This document shows, piece by piece, positions 55,951 through 64,000 of a stretch of DNA of 64,000 nt. The DNA lies in the NCBI RefSeq assembly GCF_001278845.1, contig NZ_CP012590.1:1426001-1490000 (forward strand), written 5' to 3'. Every line of letters begins with the position of its first letter. Position 1 is the stretch's first letter. The DNA is from Actinomyces sp. oral taxon 414. GTDB lineage: Bacteria > Actinomycetota > Actinomycetes > Actinomycetales > Actinomycetaceae. The translations under genes were made by a program, and so were the position numbers. The notes below the pieces were generated by a model. The model was given only the letters and a program-made list of their open reading frames with translations, made no database searches and had not been told where the DNA came from.

Positions 55951-56820
55951 GTGAATGACTCGAATCAGACCGATCTCAATGATGATCCCGTCGCCGACGC
56001 CGAGGACGGGCGCTTCCCCGTGCCCGCGCCGCTGGACTCGCACGGGCCGGCTCGCGTCATTTCCCTGTGCAACCAGAAGGGCGGCGTCGGCAAGACGACG
56101 ACGACCATCAACCTGGGGGCCGCCCTGGCGGAGTACGGGCGCAGGGTCCTCATCGTCGACTTCGACCCGCAGGGCGCGGCCAGCGCCGGCCTGGGCGTGA
56201 ACGCCAACGAGCTGGACACGACCGTCTACGACCTGCTGGTCGCCCTGCACCCGGACGTGCGCGCCGTCATCCACCCCACGCCCGCGCCCGGACTGGACAT
56301 TGTGCCGGCCAATATCGACCTGTCCGCCGCGGAGGTCCAACTCGTCAACGAGGTGGCCAGGGAGCAGGCGCTGACCCGGGTCCTGCGCCCGATCCTGGAC
56401 GACTACGACGTCGTCCTCATCGACTGCCAGCCCTCCCTGGGACTGCTGACGATCAACGCCCTGACCGCCTCCCACGGGGTCATTATCCCGCTGGAGACGG
56501 AGTTCTTCGCCCTGCGCGGCGTGGCGCTCCTGGTCGAGACCGTCGACCGCGTGCGCGACCGCATCAACCCCCGCCTCCAGATCGACGGGATCCTGGCGAC
56601 CATGGTCGACCAGCGCACCCTGCACTCGCGCGAGGTCCTCGACCGGCTCGAACAGGCCTTCGGCGACCAGCTCTTCGACACCCAGATCCGCCGGACCATC
56701 AAATTCCCCGACGCCTCGGTGGCCGCCGAGCCGATCACCCTCTACGCCCCCAGGCACTCGGGCGCCGAGGCCTACCGGCGCCTGGCCCGCGAGCTCATCG
56801 CCCGCGGCGGCGTGGCCTGA
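55951..56820 (+). CDS. ParA family (Soj-type) ATPase
   Basis: 289 aa. Deviant Walker A CNQKGGVGKTTTTINLGAALA (residues ~39-58, cited in part) with the signature Lys, VLIVDFDPQGAASAGLG, Walker B VVLIDCQPSLGLLT, and a C-terminal ALRGVALLVETVDRVRDRINP region. These ATPases partition chromosomes or plasmids or position complexes. It has no adjacent parB and lies directly before scpA-scpB, so it is the actinobacterial scp-linked ParA and probably not the ori-proximal chromosome-partition copy. GTG 55951 is 12 nt after TATGGT (55939-55944). Confidence 0.93.
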   Translation: MNDSNQTDLNDDPVADAEDGRFPVPAPLDSHGPARVISLCNQKGGVGKTTTTINLGAALAEYGRRVLIVDFDPQGAASAGLGVNANELDTTVYDLLVALHPDVRAVIHPTPAPGLDIVPANIDLSAAEVQLVNEVAREQALTRVLRPILDDYDVVLIDCQPSLGLLTINALTASHGVIIPLETEFFALRGVALLVETVDRVRDRINPRLQIDGILATMVDQRTLHSREVLDRLEQAFGDQLFDTQIRRTIKFPDASVAAEPITLYAPRHSGAEAYRRLARELIARGGVA

Positions 56821-56821
56821 G

Positions 56822-57685
56822 ATGCCGGCCCGGGCGCCCGGCGCCGGGCGGGGCCCCCACGCCGAGGCCGACACCGGGGACGAGGACGCCGGGCCGGGCG
56901 GGCCGGGCCGCCTCCCCGGCTTTACCGTGGCCCTGCCCCAGTTCGAAGGGCCCTTCGACCTGCTGCTGGCGCTCATCGCCCGCCGCCGCCTGGACGTGAC
57001 CGAACTCGCCCTGGCGGAGGTCACCGACGAGTTCATCGCCCACATGCGCGCCGACTGGAACCTGGGGCGCGCCAGCGAATTCCTCGTCGTGGCGGCCACG
57101 CTGCTGGCCCTCAAGGCCCACCGGCTCCTGCCCCACGACCCCGACGAGGCCGACGAGGACATGGAACTCCTCGAGGCCCGCGACCTGCTCTTCGCCCGGC
57201 TCCTGCAATACCGCGCCTACAAGCGGGCCGCCGCGCGACTGCGGGAACTGGCCGCCTCCGCCGCCCGGACCCACCCGCGCACCACCGCCCCGCCCCCCGA
57301 GATCGCCGCCCTCCTGCCCCGGCTCGTGGCCGCCGTCGGCCCCCAGGACCTGGCCCGCATCGCCGCCGAAGTCCTTTCCCGCCCGGCCGAGGCGGGAGTG
57401 CAGACGGTCCACCTCCACCAGGCCGTGCCCGTGGGCGAACAGATGAACCTGCTGGCGCTGCGGCTGCGCCGCCACGGCCGCCTGCCCTTCAGCCGACTGA
57501 TCGCCGACGCCGGGCGCACCGCCGTAGTCGTCGCCCGCTTCCTGGCCCTGCTCCTGCTGCACCGCCAGGGCGACGTCGACCTCGACCAGGACGAGCCAAT
57601 GGGCGAGATCACCGTCACCTGGTGCGGCGGACAGGGGCAGGGCGCGGGCATGATGTCCCCCGACGTGGAGGAGGAGTTCGCATGA
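56822..57685 (+). CDS. scpA: Segregation and condensation protein A
   Basis: 287 aa kleisin that bridges the SMC dimer and ScpB during chromosome condensation. Seen: VALPQFEGPFDLLLALIARRRLDVTELAL cited by ends, VVAATLLALKAHRLLP, and the C-terminal winged-helix part near residues 215-265. It begins one base after the parA stop and overlaps scpB. The first ~30 residues are a variable, acidic/Gly-rich extension. Confidence 0.94.
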   Translation: MPARAPGAGRGPHAEADTGDEDAGPGGPGRLPGFTVALPQFEGPFDLLLALIARRRLDVTELALAEVTDEFIAHMRADWNLGRASEFLVVAATLLALKAHRLLPHDPDEADEDMELLEARDLLFARLLQYRAYKRAAARLRELAASAARTHPRTTAPPPEIAALLPRLVAAVGPQDLARIAAEVLSRPAEAGVQTVHLHQAVPVGEQMNLLALRLRRHGRLPFSRLIADAGRTAVVVARFLALLLLHRQGDVDLDQDEPMGEITVTWCGGQGQGAGMMSPDVEEEFA

Positions 57686-58296
57686 CCACCGCCCCGCCCC
57701 GCCAGGGCCAGATCAGCGCCGTGCCCGAGACGCAGCTGCGGGCCGCCGCCGAGGCGGTGCTCGTCGTCGCCGACGGGCCCGTCACCGACGCGGCCCTGGC
57801 CGAGGCGCTGGGCGTGAACGAGACCCGGGCGGGCGACCTGCTCGAATCCCTGGCGGCCGAATACGCCGGAGACGGGGGGAGCCCGGCCCGCGGCTTCGTC
57901 CTGCGCCGGGCCGCCGGGGGCTGGCGACTGGCCTCGGCCCCCGCCTTCCACGACCTGATCGAGCGCTTCGTCATCGGCGGGGCGACCTCCCGCCTGTCCC
58001 AGGCGGCGCTGGAGACCCTGGCCGTCATCGCCTACCGCCAACCCGTCACACGCGGACGCATCGCCGCCATCCGCGGCGTGAGCGTCGACGGCGTCGTGCG
58101 CACCCTGTGCGCGCGCGGCCTCATCGCGGAGGCCGGCGCCGAGCCCAGCGGCGCCCTGCTGTACCGCACGACCGACGAATTCCTGGAATACCTGGGCCTG
58201 GACCGCCTCGACGACCTGCCCCCGCTGGCCCCCTACCTCCCCGAGGCCTCCGCCCTGGGGGAGATCGAGAACGAGATGACCGGGAGGATCCGATGA
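57682..58296 (+). CDS. scpB: Segregation and condensation protein B
   Basis: 204 aa. Two winged helices: LRAAAEAVLVVADGPVTDAALAEALG region (~20-50) and LSQAALETLAVIAYRQPVTRGRIAAIRGV (~110-138, cited by ends) containing the conserved ETLAVIAYRQPVTR. It binds the ScpA-SMC complex as a dimer. ATG 57682 overlaps the scpA stop (ATGA), and its own stop overlaps the next ATG. Confidence 0.95.
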   Translation: MTTAPPRQGQISAVPETQLRAAAEAVLVVADGPVTDAALAEALGVNETRAGDLLESLAAEYAGDGGSPARGFVLRRAAGGWRLASAPAFHDLIERFVIGGATSRLSQAALETLAVIAYRQPVTRGRIAAIRGVSVDGVVRTLCARGLIAEAGAEPSGALLYRTTDEFLEYLGLDRLDDLPPLAPYLPEASALGEIENEMTGRIR

Positions 58297-59204
58297 CGCA
58301 CGACCGCGAAACGGTGGACCTGACGGGCGAGGAGTTCTACGACGAGGACGACCTGGAGGAGCTGGACGAACCGGACGAGACCGCCGGCGCCGACGCACCC
58401 GCCGGCGCCCGCCCGGGGGGCGGGGCGAAGGACCCGCACGTGCCCGGCGGCGAACGCCTCCACAAGGTCCTGGCCCACGCCGGGGTGGCCTCCAGACGGG
58501 CCTGCGAGGGGCTCATCGCCGCCGGCCGCGTGAGCGTCGACGGCGTCGTCGTCACCGACCAGGGCGTGCGGGTCGACCCCGCCACCCAGGTCATCCGCGT
58601 CGACGGCTCGCGCATTATCGCCGACCCCGACATCCTCACCGTCGTGCTGCACAAACCCGCCGGCGTGGTCACCACCATGGCCGACCCGGACGGGCGGCCC
58701 ACCGTGGCCGATTTCGCCCGGCGCCACCTCCAGGCGCACGCCGGGGACATCGCCCACCCCGAACGCGTGCGCCTGGTGCACGTCGGGCGGCTCGACACCG
58801 ACACCGAGGGCCTGCTGCTACTGTCCAACGACGGCGAACTCGCCCACCGGCTCATGCACCCCGGCTACGAGATCCCCAAGACCTACGTGGCGATCGTGAC
58901 GGGGCGGGTCGAACCCTGGGCGGCGCGCAAACTCAGACGCGGCATCGAACTGGAAGACGGCCCCGCCCGGGCGGACCGCGTCACAATCAAGGACTCCGGC
59001 CCGGCCGGCTCCATTGTGGAGATCACCCTGCACTCGGGACGCAACCGGATCGTGCGCCGCATGCTTGACGCCGTGGGCCACCCCGTGACGCGCCTGGTGC
59101 GCACCGGCCTCGGGCCGCTGAGGATCGGCGGCCTGGGGCCGGGCCGCATGCGACGCCTGAGCGGCGAGGAGCTCGCCGCCCTCCAACGGGAGGTGGGGCT
59201 GTGA
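58293..59204 (+). CDS. 23S rRNA pseudouridine synthase (RluB/RsuA family)
   Basis: 303 aa. An acidic N-terminal extension (~1-50), an S4 RNA-binding domain (LHKVLAHAGVASRRACEGLIAAGRVSVDGVVV, cited by ends) and the catalytic domain with VVLHKPAGVVTTM, catalytic Asp in LVHVGRLDTDTEGLLLLSND, and LHSGRNRIVRRMLDAVGHPV. This matches the RluB/RluE/RsuA group that modifies helix 89-region of 23S rRNA (exact site not provable). ATG 58293 overlaps the scpB stop. The stop overlaps the tyrA GTG. Confidence 0.93.
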   Translation: MTHDRETVDLTGEEFYDEDDLEELDEPDETAGADAPAGARPGGGAKDPHVPGGERLHKVLAHAGVASRRACEGLIAAGRVSVDGVVVTDQGVRVDPATQVIRVDGSRIIADPDILTVVLHKPAGVVTTMADPDGRPTVADFARRHLQAHAGDIAHPERVRLVHVGRLDTDTEGLLLLSNDGELAHRLMHPGYEIPKTYVAIVTGRVEPWAARKLRRGIELEDGPARADRVTIKDSGPAGSIVEITLHSGRNRIVRRMLDAVGHPVTRLVRTGLGPLRIGGLGPGRMRRLSGEELAALQREVGL

Positions 59205-60373
59205 GCGCGCCGGCCGGCCCGCCCGGCGCCCCCGCCCGCGCCTCCACCGCCGGACCGGTCCTCGTCATCGGCACGGGGCTGCTGGGCACCTCCCTGGCCC
59301 TGGCGCTCACGGCCGCCGGCGTCGAGGTCCAACTGTCCGACACCTCGCCGACGTCCTTGGCCCTGGCCCGCGACATGGGCGCCGGCACCCCCCGCCGCCC
59401 CGGCCACGCCGCCCCGGGGCTCGTCGTCGTCGCCACGCCCCCCGACGTCGCCGCCGACGTCGTGCTGCGCGCCCTGGCCGACCACCCCGGGGCGGTCGTC
59501 ACCGACGTCGCCTCCGTCAAGGACCGCGTGGCCGCCGAGGTGCGCGCTCGCGGGGGAGCGGCCGCGCGCCGCTACGTCGGCTCCCACCCCATGGCCGGGC
59601 GGGAGCGCAGTGGGGCGGCGGCCGCCGACTCCGACTTGTTCGCCGGCCGCCCCTGGGTGATCGTGGCCGACGGCGCCGAGCCGGCCGCCGAGGTGGCGGT
59701 ACGCGACCTGGCCGTGGACGTGGGCGCCACCCCGGTGCGTATGGGCGCGGCCGAGCACGACGCCGCCGTCGCCGCCGTCAGCCACGTGCCCCAGCTCATC
59801 TCCTCCCTCCTGGCGGCGCGCCTGGAGGACCTGCCCGAGTCGGCCCTGGCCCTGGCGGGGCAGGGGCTGCGCGACACCACTCGCATCGCCGCCTCCGACC
59901 CGCGCCTGTGGGCGGCGATCGTCGTGGGCAACGCCGGTCCCGTGGCCGGGGTGCTGCGGCGGGTGCGCGAGGACCTCGACGCCCTCATTGCCGGCGTCGA
60001 GGCCGCCGTGGTCGACCCGGGCAGCCGGGAGTACGCGGCGCCCGGCGCGGCCGAGGCCATCGCGCCCGGCGCCGTCGGGGCGATCGCCGACGTCATGGGC
60101 CGGGGTAATGCGGGCCGGGCCCGCATCCCCGGCAAGCACGGCGGGGCGCCGCGCCGCTACGCCCAGGTGCAGGTGCTCGTGCCGGACTCGCCCGGCGAGC
60201 TCGGGCGCCTGTTCTCCGACGCCGGGGCCGCGGGCGTCAATATCGAGGACTTCTCCATGGAGCACTCGCCCGGGCAGAGCGCCGGCCTGGCCATGGTCTC
60301 GGTCCTGCCGGCCGCCGCCGCGCGCCTGGAGGCGGCCCTGGACGCGCGCGGCTGGCGGGTCGTGGTCGGCTGA
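59201..60373 (+). CDS. tyrA: Prephenate dehydrogenase with C-terminal ACT domain
   Basis: 390 aa. It converts prephenate to 4-hydroxyphenylpyruvate in tyrosine synthesis. N-terminal Rossmann domain VLVIGTGLLGTSLALALTAAG, VVTDVASVKDR, the active-site His in VGSHPMAGRERSG, and SHVPQLISSLLAARL. The C-terminal ACT domain (VQVLVPDSPGELGRLFSDAG, NIEDFSMEHSP) suggests feedback control by an amino acid, probably tyrosine. GTG 59201 overlaps the upstream stop (GTGA). Presence of tyrA together with an inactive TrpC suggests a selective gap in aromatic pathways. Confidence 0.93.
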   Translation: MSAPAGPPGAPARASTAGPVLVIGTGLLGTSLALALTAAGVEVQLSDTSPTSLALARDMGAGTPRRPGHAAPGLVVVATPPDVAADVVLRALADHPGAVVTDVASVKDRVAAEVRARGGAAARRYVGSHPMAGRERSGAAAADSDLFAGRPWVIVADGAEPAAEVAVRDLAVDVGATPVRMGAAEHDAAVAAVSHVPQLISSLLAARLEDLPESALALAGQGLRDTTRIAASDPRLWAAIVVGNAGPVAGVLRRVREDLDALIAGVEAAVVDPGSREYAAPGAAEAIAPGAVGAIADVMGRGNAGRARIPGKHGGAPRRYAQVQVLVPDSPGELGRLFSDAGAAGVNIEDFSMEHSPGQSAGLAMVSVLPAAAARLEAALDARGWRVVVG

Positions 60374-60454
60374 GGGGCCGGGCCCCGGGGCCCGGGGCGC
60401 GCTACCCTGGGGGCGGACCCGCCGGGGGATGGCAGGGCCAATGAGGGGTGAGGA

Positions 60455-60676
60455 ATGATGAACAGGTGCCCGAGTCGCGCCGCGGCGCTGGGCGGCGCGC
60501 TCATTGCGATCGCCGGGATCGCCGCACTGGCCGGGCTGGCCGCGTGCTCCCCGCCCGGGGGCGACGGGGGCAGCACCTCGCACACGGTCACCCAGTCACC
60601 GCAGGAGGTCGCCTCCTACTGGACGGACGATCGCATGGCCTCCGCCAAGCCGGCGCACATGCCCGAGGAGCCCTGA
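60455..60676 (+). CDS. Small lipoprotein (73 aa), YWTxxRM motif
   Basis: Signal peptide with hydrophobic core (LGGALIAIAGIAALAGLAAC) and a lipobox LAAC, so it should be lipidated by Lgt and anchored outside. The mature part is only ~43 residues, low complexity and then THTVTQSPQEVASYWTDDRM with SAKPAHMP after it (cited in two parts; the first reads from SHTVTQ in the translation). The YWTxxRMxxAxP motif resembles the linker that precedes trypsin-like domains in secreted actinobacterial peptidases; here nothing follows. It may be a minimal lipoprotein or a stub of such a protease. ATG 60455 has a GAGGAA RBS. Its 3' end overlaps the convergent gene by 61 nt. Confidence 0.65.
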   Translation: MMNRCPSRAAALGGALIAIAGIAALAGLAACSPPGGDGGSTSHTVTQSPQEVASYWTDDRMASAKPAHMPEEP

Positions 60677-63195
60677 GCCGGACCCGGCGCCCACGCCGGA
60701 TCCGGCAGGCCGTCGGGCTGGTCGTCGAGCAGGCCGACGAGTACCCGGGCCGAGAGGACCGCCCGGTTGCCGCCGCCGCCCGCGGCCAGGCGCCGGATCG
60801 CGGGCATTTGCGTCTCGGCCCCCGCCGCGCCCCGGCGGCGGGCGTCGATCACGTCGGGCAGCAGCCCCGTGAGGGACTCCAGCACCGCTGAGGCGCGCGC
60901 CGTCATGGGGCTCGTGGCCGCCAGGTCCTCGGCGACCAGGCGCAGCGCGGGCCAGACCAGGGCCAGTGCGCCCGCCCGGGCGACGGTGACGAGGAGGGCG
61001 CCGACGGCGGGCGCGTCGAGGGGCGCGTCGTCGTCGCGCCACGGCCCCCGCCAGGCTTCGACGAGGGCGTCGGGGCGGAGCCTGCCGTCCTCCCAGGCGC
61101 CCAGGAGCGCGGAGGCCAGCTCCTCGCGGTCCGCGGCGTCGGCGTCGGGCAGGACGTGGAGGGCGAGCAGGACCAGGGCCGGGTGGACCTGGCGGGCGGA
61201 GCCGATGAGCACGGCGCAGTTGCCGGGCGACTGGCGGTGACCGGTGAGGTGGCGGCGGAGCATCATGGCGGTGGGGCGCAGGGTGCGGGTGGGCAGGAGG
61301 CCCGCGCTGAGGGCCGGATGGCCCGAGAACCAGTCCGAGCCCCTGCGCCTCCAGGCCCGCCGCAGGCCGAGCAGGTCCAGGCAGGCGGGCTCGTCGCCTA
61401 AGACCCGGGGGACGCGCGGCGAGCCGGGGGCGCGGCCCTCCCGCAGCTCGAACGACCCTCCGCCCGGGTTCGCCAGGGCGCGCACGCGCAGGACGGCGAG
61501 CAGCCCCGTCCCGGTGCCGGCGACGGGCAGGTCGGGCAGGCGCCCCAGGTCCTCCGCCTCGACGCGATCGAGCCGGTCGAGGGCCGACAGGAGGTCGCAC
61601 CGGCCCGGCGCGGCCCCCGCCCGCCCGTGGGCCCGCACCCGTTCGACGAAGGCGGGCCAGCTCAGGCGCCACGCCTCGTGGGTGGGGGTAGACAGCAGGC
61701 AGGGGACGCGCCCCACGGCGTTCAGCGCCTCGACGGTGCGGGCGGTGTCCAAGTCGTTCCACCACCCGCCCGGGCCCCGCCCGAAGGGGCGCCCCCGGGC
61801 GGCGCGGCGGGCCCACCTGAGCAGGAGGAGGTCCTGCACGACGCCGTTGGCGGGGGCCCGGGACAGGACGGTACGGGCCACGGCCGCGGCGCCGAGGTCG
61901 AAGCCGACGGCGACGAGCTGGGCGTAGAGCCTCTCCGCGGCCTCCGACGCCCGGTCCGTCTCAATGAGCATCTGGTCGCTGCCCAGGAGGCCGGACAGCC
62001 ACGGCGGGTCGGCGGCGATGAGCGGGGCGGACCAGGCCAGCTCGGCGGGAGGGCGCGGCTCGGGCTCCCGCCACAGGCCCAGCGGGGCGGGTCCGGCGTC
62101 CCGGGCGTCGCGCACCGGCGCGGCGCCGGAGCTCTCCCACGCGGACAGCAGGCGGAAGGCGAGTCGGGCGGTGTTCACATCGGGCTCGGCCGTGAGCTCG
62201 CGAACCTGTTCGACCAGCTCCTGGCCGGGGGAGTCCAGACCGGTCAGGGCCCGCAGCACCGTTCTGCGCACGGTGCGTTCGGGGCGCGCCAGGACGATCA
62301 GGGCCAGGGACGTCAGCGCCTCGTCGTCCAGCTCCGCCTCCAGCAGCCGCGGGCACAGCCGGGTCACGACCGAGGAGTGGGCCTGGGGCAGGGCGCCGAT
62401 GAGCCTGTCGCGGTGGAGGACCAGGCGGTCCTCGAGGTCGAGGGCCCGCAGCCAGGCCAGGGCGGCATGCTGCACGCCGGGCCGGTCCCCGCGCTCGAAG
62501 ATGCCCAGGAGGGCGCCCGTCAGGGCGTCGTCGTCGACGTCCTCGGCCCGCCTGAGCCCGGCCATGGCGCGGCGCACGGCCCGCTCGGCCGCTGCCCGCC
62601 GCCGGTCCCGGGAAAGGCGCGGGTCCTGCGGCGGGCCGTCGTCGGCGGCGGGCCCGCCGAGCGCCCCCGGGGCCGCGCAGGCCGCGGCGAAGCACTGCGC
62701 CCAGCGCTCCCCGGGGCGCGGCCGCGCCGAGACGGCGCACCAGATCCGCCAGTACTCCGGCGAGTCCGGCGGCTCCAGGTCGTGGGCCAGGACGAGGCGG
62801 TGCAGGAGGGGCCAGATCGTCCCGTTCCAGCCGCGGCGGGCGGTGACGCGCCCGACCAGCTCGGCGCACCACCGCCTCCCGCGCCCCTCCAACCGCCTTT
62901 GCGCGTAGGCCCGGACCAGGTCCCCGTCGGCGCCCATGAGGAATGCGTCGGCGAGCCGGTCCGCGACCTGCGCCGGGGTCGATGGCAGGTGGCAGGCCAC
63001 AACGAGGGGCAGGAGCGACCACCGCAGGTCCTCCTGGGCGCGCAGGGCGGACAGGACCCGGCCCGGGGCCGCCGTCGTCAGGAGCGAGCCCGCGGCATCG
63101 AGGCCCTCCAGGCGGGCGATGAGGGCGGCGACGTCGTGATCGGCGCGGTAGGCGTCGAGGGGGGAGAGGGTGTCGGGGGTGGCGGCCGGACTCAT
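60616..63195 (-). CDS. Large helical protein of unknown function
   Basis: 859 aa from ATG 63195. I do not recognise a family. Repeated Leu/Ala/Arg helices with HEAT-like spacing run through it (LTSLALIVLARPERTVRRTVLRAL, LRALTGLDSPGQELVEQVREL, ALVLLALHVLPDADAADREEL), and WNDLDTARTVEAL plus LRRHLTGHRQSPGNCAVLIG recur as more specific blocks. No membrane segment, signal peptide or catalytic motif is apparent. It may be a scaffold of the DUF6493-like kind, but that is a guess. The start is supported by TAGCCT (complement of 63203-63208), 13 nt upstream, with no RBS. A longer frame exists to 63372 but crosses this promoter. Its last 61 nt overlap the lipoprotein gene. Confidence 0.7.
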   Translation of the reverse strand: MSPAATPDTLSPLDAYRADHDVAALIARLEGLDAAGSLLTTAAPGRVLSALRAQEDLRWSLLPLVVACHLPSTPAQVADRLADAFLMGADGDLVRAYAQRRLEGRGRRWCAELVGRVTARRGWNGTIWPLLHRLVLAHDLEPPDSPEYWRIWCAVSARPRPGERWAQCFAAACAAPGALGGPAADDGPPQDPRLSRDRRRAAAERAVRRAMAGLRRAEDVDDDALTGALLGIFERGDRPGVQHAALAWLRALDLEDRLVLHRDRLIGALPQAHSSVVTRLCPRLLEAELDDEALTSLALIVLARPERTVRRTVLRALTGLDSPGQELVEQVRELTAEPDVNTARLAFRLLSAWESSGAAPVRDARDAGPAPLGLWREPEPRPPAELAWSAPLIAADPPWLSGLLGSDQMLIETDRASEAAERLYAQLVAVGFDLGAAAVARTVLSRAPANGVVQDLLLLRWARRAARGRPFGRGPGGWWNDLDTARTVEALNAVGRVPCLLSTPTHEAWRLSWPAFVERVRAHGRAGAAPGRCDLLSALDRLDRVEAEDLGRLPDLPVAGTGTGLLAVLRVRALANPGGGSFELREGRAPGSPRVPRVLGDEPACLDLLGLRRAWRRRGSDWFSGHPALSAGLLPTRTLRPTAMMLRRHLTGHRQSPGNCAVLIGSARQVHPALVLLALHVLPDADAADREELASALLGAWEDGRLRPDALVEAWRGPWRDDDAPLDAPAVGALLVTVARAGALALVWPALRLVAEDLAATSPMTARASAVLESLTGLLPDVIDARRRGAAGAETQMPAIRRLAAGGGGNRAVLSARVLVGLLDDQPDGLPDPAWAPGPAQGSSGMCAGLAEAMRSSVQ

Positions 63196-63322
63196 GCGGT
63201 GCAGGCTAGCGGTGGCCCACGACACGAACCCCGTGCGCGATCTCATGACCCGTTCGCGCGAGACCGGCGGGCGCGTGTGGGACCCTTGGGTCGATCGAGG
63301 GCCGGAAGGGCTGGAGGAAGCA

Positions 63323-64000
63323 ATGGGAATCGTCGTCGCCATCGACGGGCCGAGCGGCTCGGGCAAGTCCACTGTGTCGCGGCGCGTGGCCGCCGGGCTG
63401 GGCCTGGCCTACCTCGACACCGGCGCCATGTACCGGGCCGCCGCCTGGTGGTGCGAGCGCCGCGGCGTGGACCTGTCCGACGCCGCGGCCGTGGCCGGGG
63501 CCGTGCGGGCCATGCCCCTGGATATGGGCCTGGACCCGCGTTCGCCTGGCGTGGTCTGCGACGGCGTCGACATCGCCGCGGCCATTCGCGAGCCCCACAT
63601 CGCCGCCGTCGTCTCGACGGTGGCCACGAACCTGGAGGTGCGCGCCGAGCTCGCCCGCCTCCAGCGCGAGATCATCCGCGCCGAGGCCGACGGCGCCGCC
63701 GGGGCCGACGGCGACGGGGCGGGCCCCTTCTCCGGCGGGGCCGGCATTGTGGCCGAGGGCCGCGACATCACCACCGTCATCGCCCCCGACGCCGATGTGC
63801 GCCTGCTGCTGACCGCCTCCGAGCAGGCGCGCCTGGCCCGCCGCGCCGCCGACCTGGAGGCGGCCGGCAAGAGCGTGGACGCCGCCGCCCTGCGCGACCA
63901 GGTGGTGCGCCGCGACCGCGACGACGCCACCGTCTCCCAGTTCCTCACGGCCCCCGAGGGCGTCACCCTCCTCGACACCAGCGACATGGGCCTGGAGGAG
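63323..64000 (+). CDS. cmk: Cytidylate kinase (3' end beyond window)
   Basis: 226 codons to the window edge, frame still open. It phosphorylates CMP/dCMP. Seen: VVAIDGPSGSGKSTVSRRVAAGLG (P-loop, residues 4-27, cited by ends), LAYLDTGAMYRAAAWWCE, IVAEGRDITTVIAPDADVRLLLTAS and the LID region LARRAADLEAAGKSVD with RRDRDD. An insert of about 15 residues (GAAGADGDGAGPFSGGAG) precedes the GRDI motif. RBS GGAGGAAG is just upstream. In related genomes der follows, sometimes fused; that lies outside. Not listed among complete frames because its stop is beyond 64000. Confidence 0.95.
   Translation, partial: MGIVVAIDGPSGSGKSTVSRRVAAGLGLAYLDTGAMYRAAAWWCERRGVDLSDAAAVAGAVRAMPLDMGLDPRSPGVVCDGVDIAAAIREPHIAAVVSTVATNLEVRAELARLQREIIRAEADGAAGADGDGAGPFSGGAGIVAEGRDITTVIAPDADVRLLLTASEQARLARRAADLEAAGKSVDAAALRDQVVRRDRDDATVSQFLTAPEGVTLLDTSDMGLEE

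Noticed and set aside
55951..56820. Plasmid-type parA
   Set aside because: No parB or replication gene, and it is embedded in the chromosomal scp locus.
63196..63372. 59-codon N-terminal extension of the large unknown protein
   Set aside because: Runs antisense through the cmk start and RBS and across the TAGCCT box that fits ATG 63195.

Overview
The window is a gene-dense, very high-GC (about 75%) chromosomal segment of an actinobacterium. A complete Arc-Dop-Pup-PafA pupylation locus, a WhiA/RapZ/YvcK locus, an ANTAR response regulator, actinobacterial synteny (pyk, pdtaR-like regulator, polA, rpsA, coaE, uvrB; xerD, parA, scpAB, rluB, cmk) and many apparently leaderless genes point to the Actinomyces/Schaalia branch of the Actinomycetaceae. 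The genus is inferred from gene content and is not proven. I see no insertion sequence, phage, plasmid or CRISPR array.

Layout. 1-9165: end of a site-2 protease gene, a polysaccharide deacetylase, a methyltransferase, then trmI, arc, dop, pup, pafA and a membrane FKBP-like gene, most with overlapping stop and start codons. The 20S proteasome genes are not between pup and pafA, and Arc lacks the usual proteasome-docking tail, so this looks like pupylation without a proteasome. 9168-14402: a P-loop kinase-like gene (minus), a hisF-hisI fusion, a trpC-like gene missing catalytic residues, lgt and pyk. 14482-25650: an unusual short tRNA-Leu(CAA)-like gene, an ANTAR regulator, a thioesterase, polA, rpsA, a hypothetical helical protein, a pyroglutamyl peptidase-CoaE fusion and uvrB. 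25720-30541: a yybP-ykoY-type manganese riboswitch ahead of two tandem terC genes and a P-type ATPase. 30636-35557: succinate-semialdehyde dehydrogenase, a YciI-like gene, a repeat-rich intergenic region and LexA-controlled uvrA.

35608-42994: a large DUF2339-like membrane protein, a eukaryotic-type UDP-glucose pyrophosphorylase, four tRNA genes (Val-CAC, Gly-GCC, Cys-GCA, Val-GAC), a small membrane protein, an MFS exporter divergent from an ArsR-like regulator, and a decayed HAD hydrolase. 43068-51197: uvrC, a molbindin gene, a 6-phospho-beta-glucosidase, purT (minus), rapZ, yvcK and whiA. 51449-54945: gap, pgk, tpiA and secG. 55003-60373: xerD, parA, scpA, scpB, rluB and tyrA, tightly packed. 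60455-64000: a small lipoprotein, a large unknown helical protein (minus) and the 5' part of cmk.

Themes. All three UvrABC excision-repair genes and polA lie here in separate units, and uvrA carries a clear SOS box. Central glycolysis (gap, pgk, tpiA, pyk) sits next to whiA-yvcK-rapZ, the usual actinobacterial arrangement linking growth, cell-wall precursor supply and division. The most unusual items are the short-variable-arm tRNA-Leu(CAA)-like gene, the catalytically degenerate TrpC left where trpB and trpA normally follow, the Pcp-CoaE fusion, the proteasome-less pup locus and the nested inverted repeats before uvrA.
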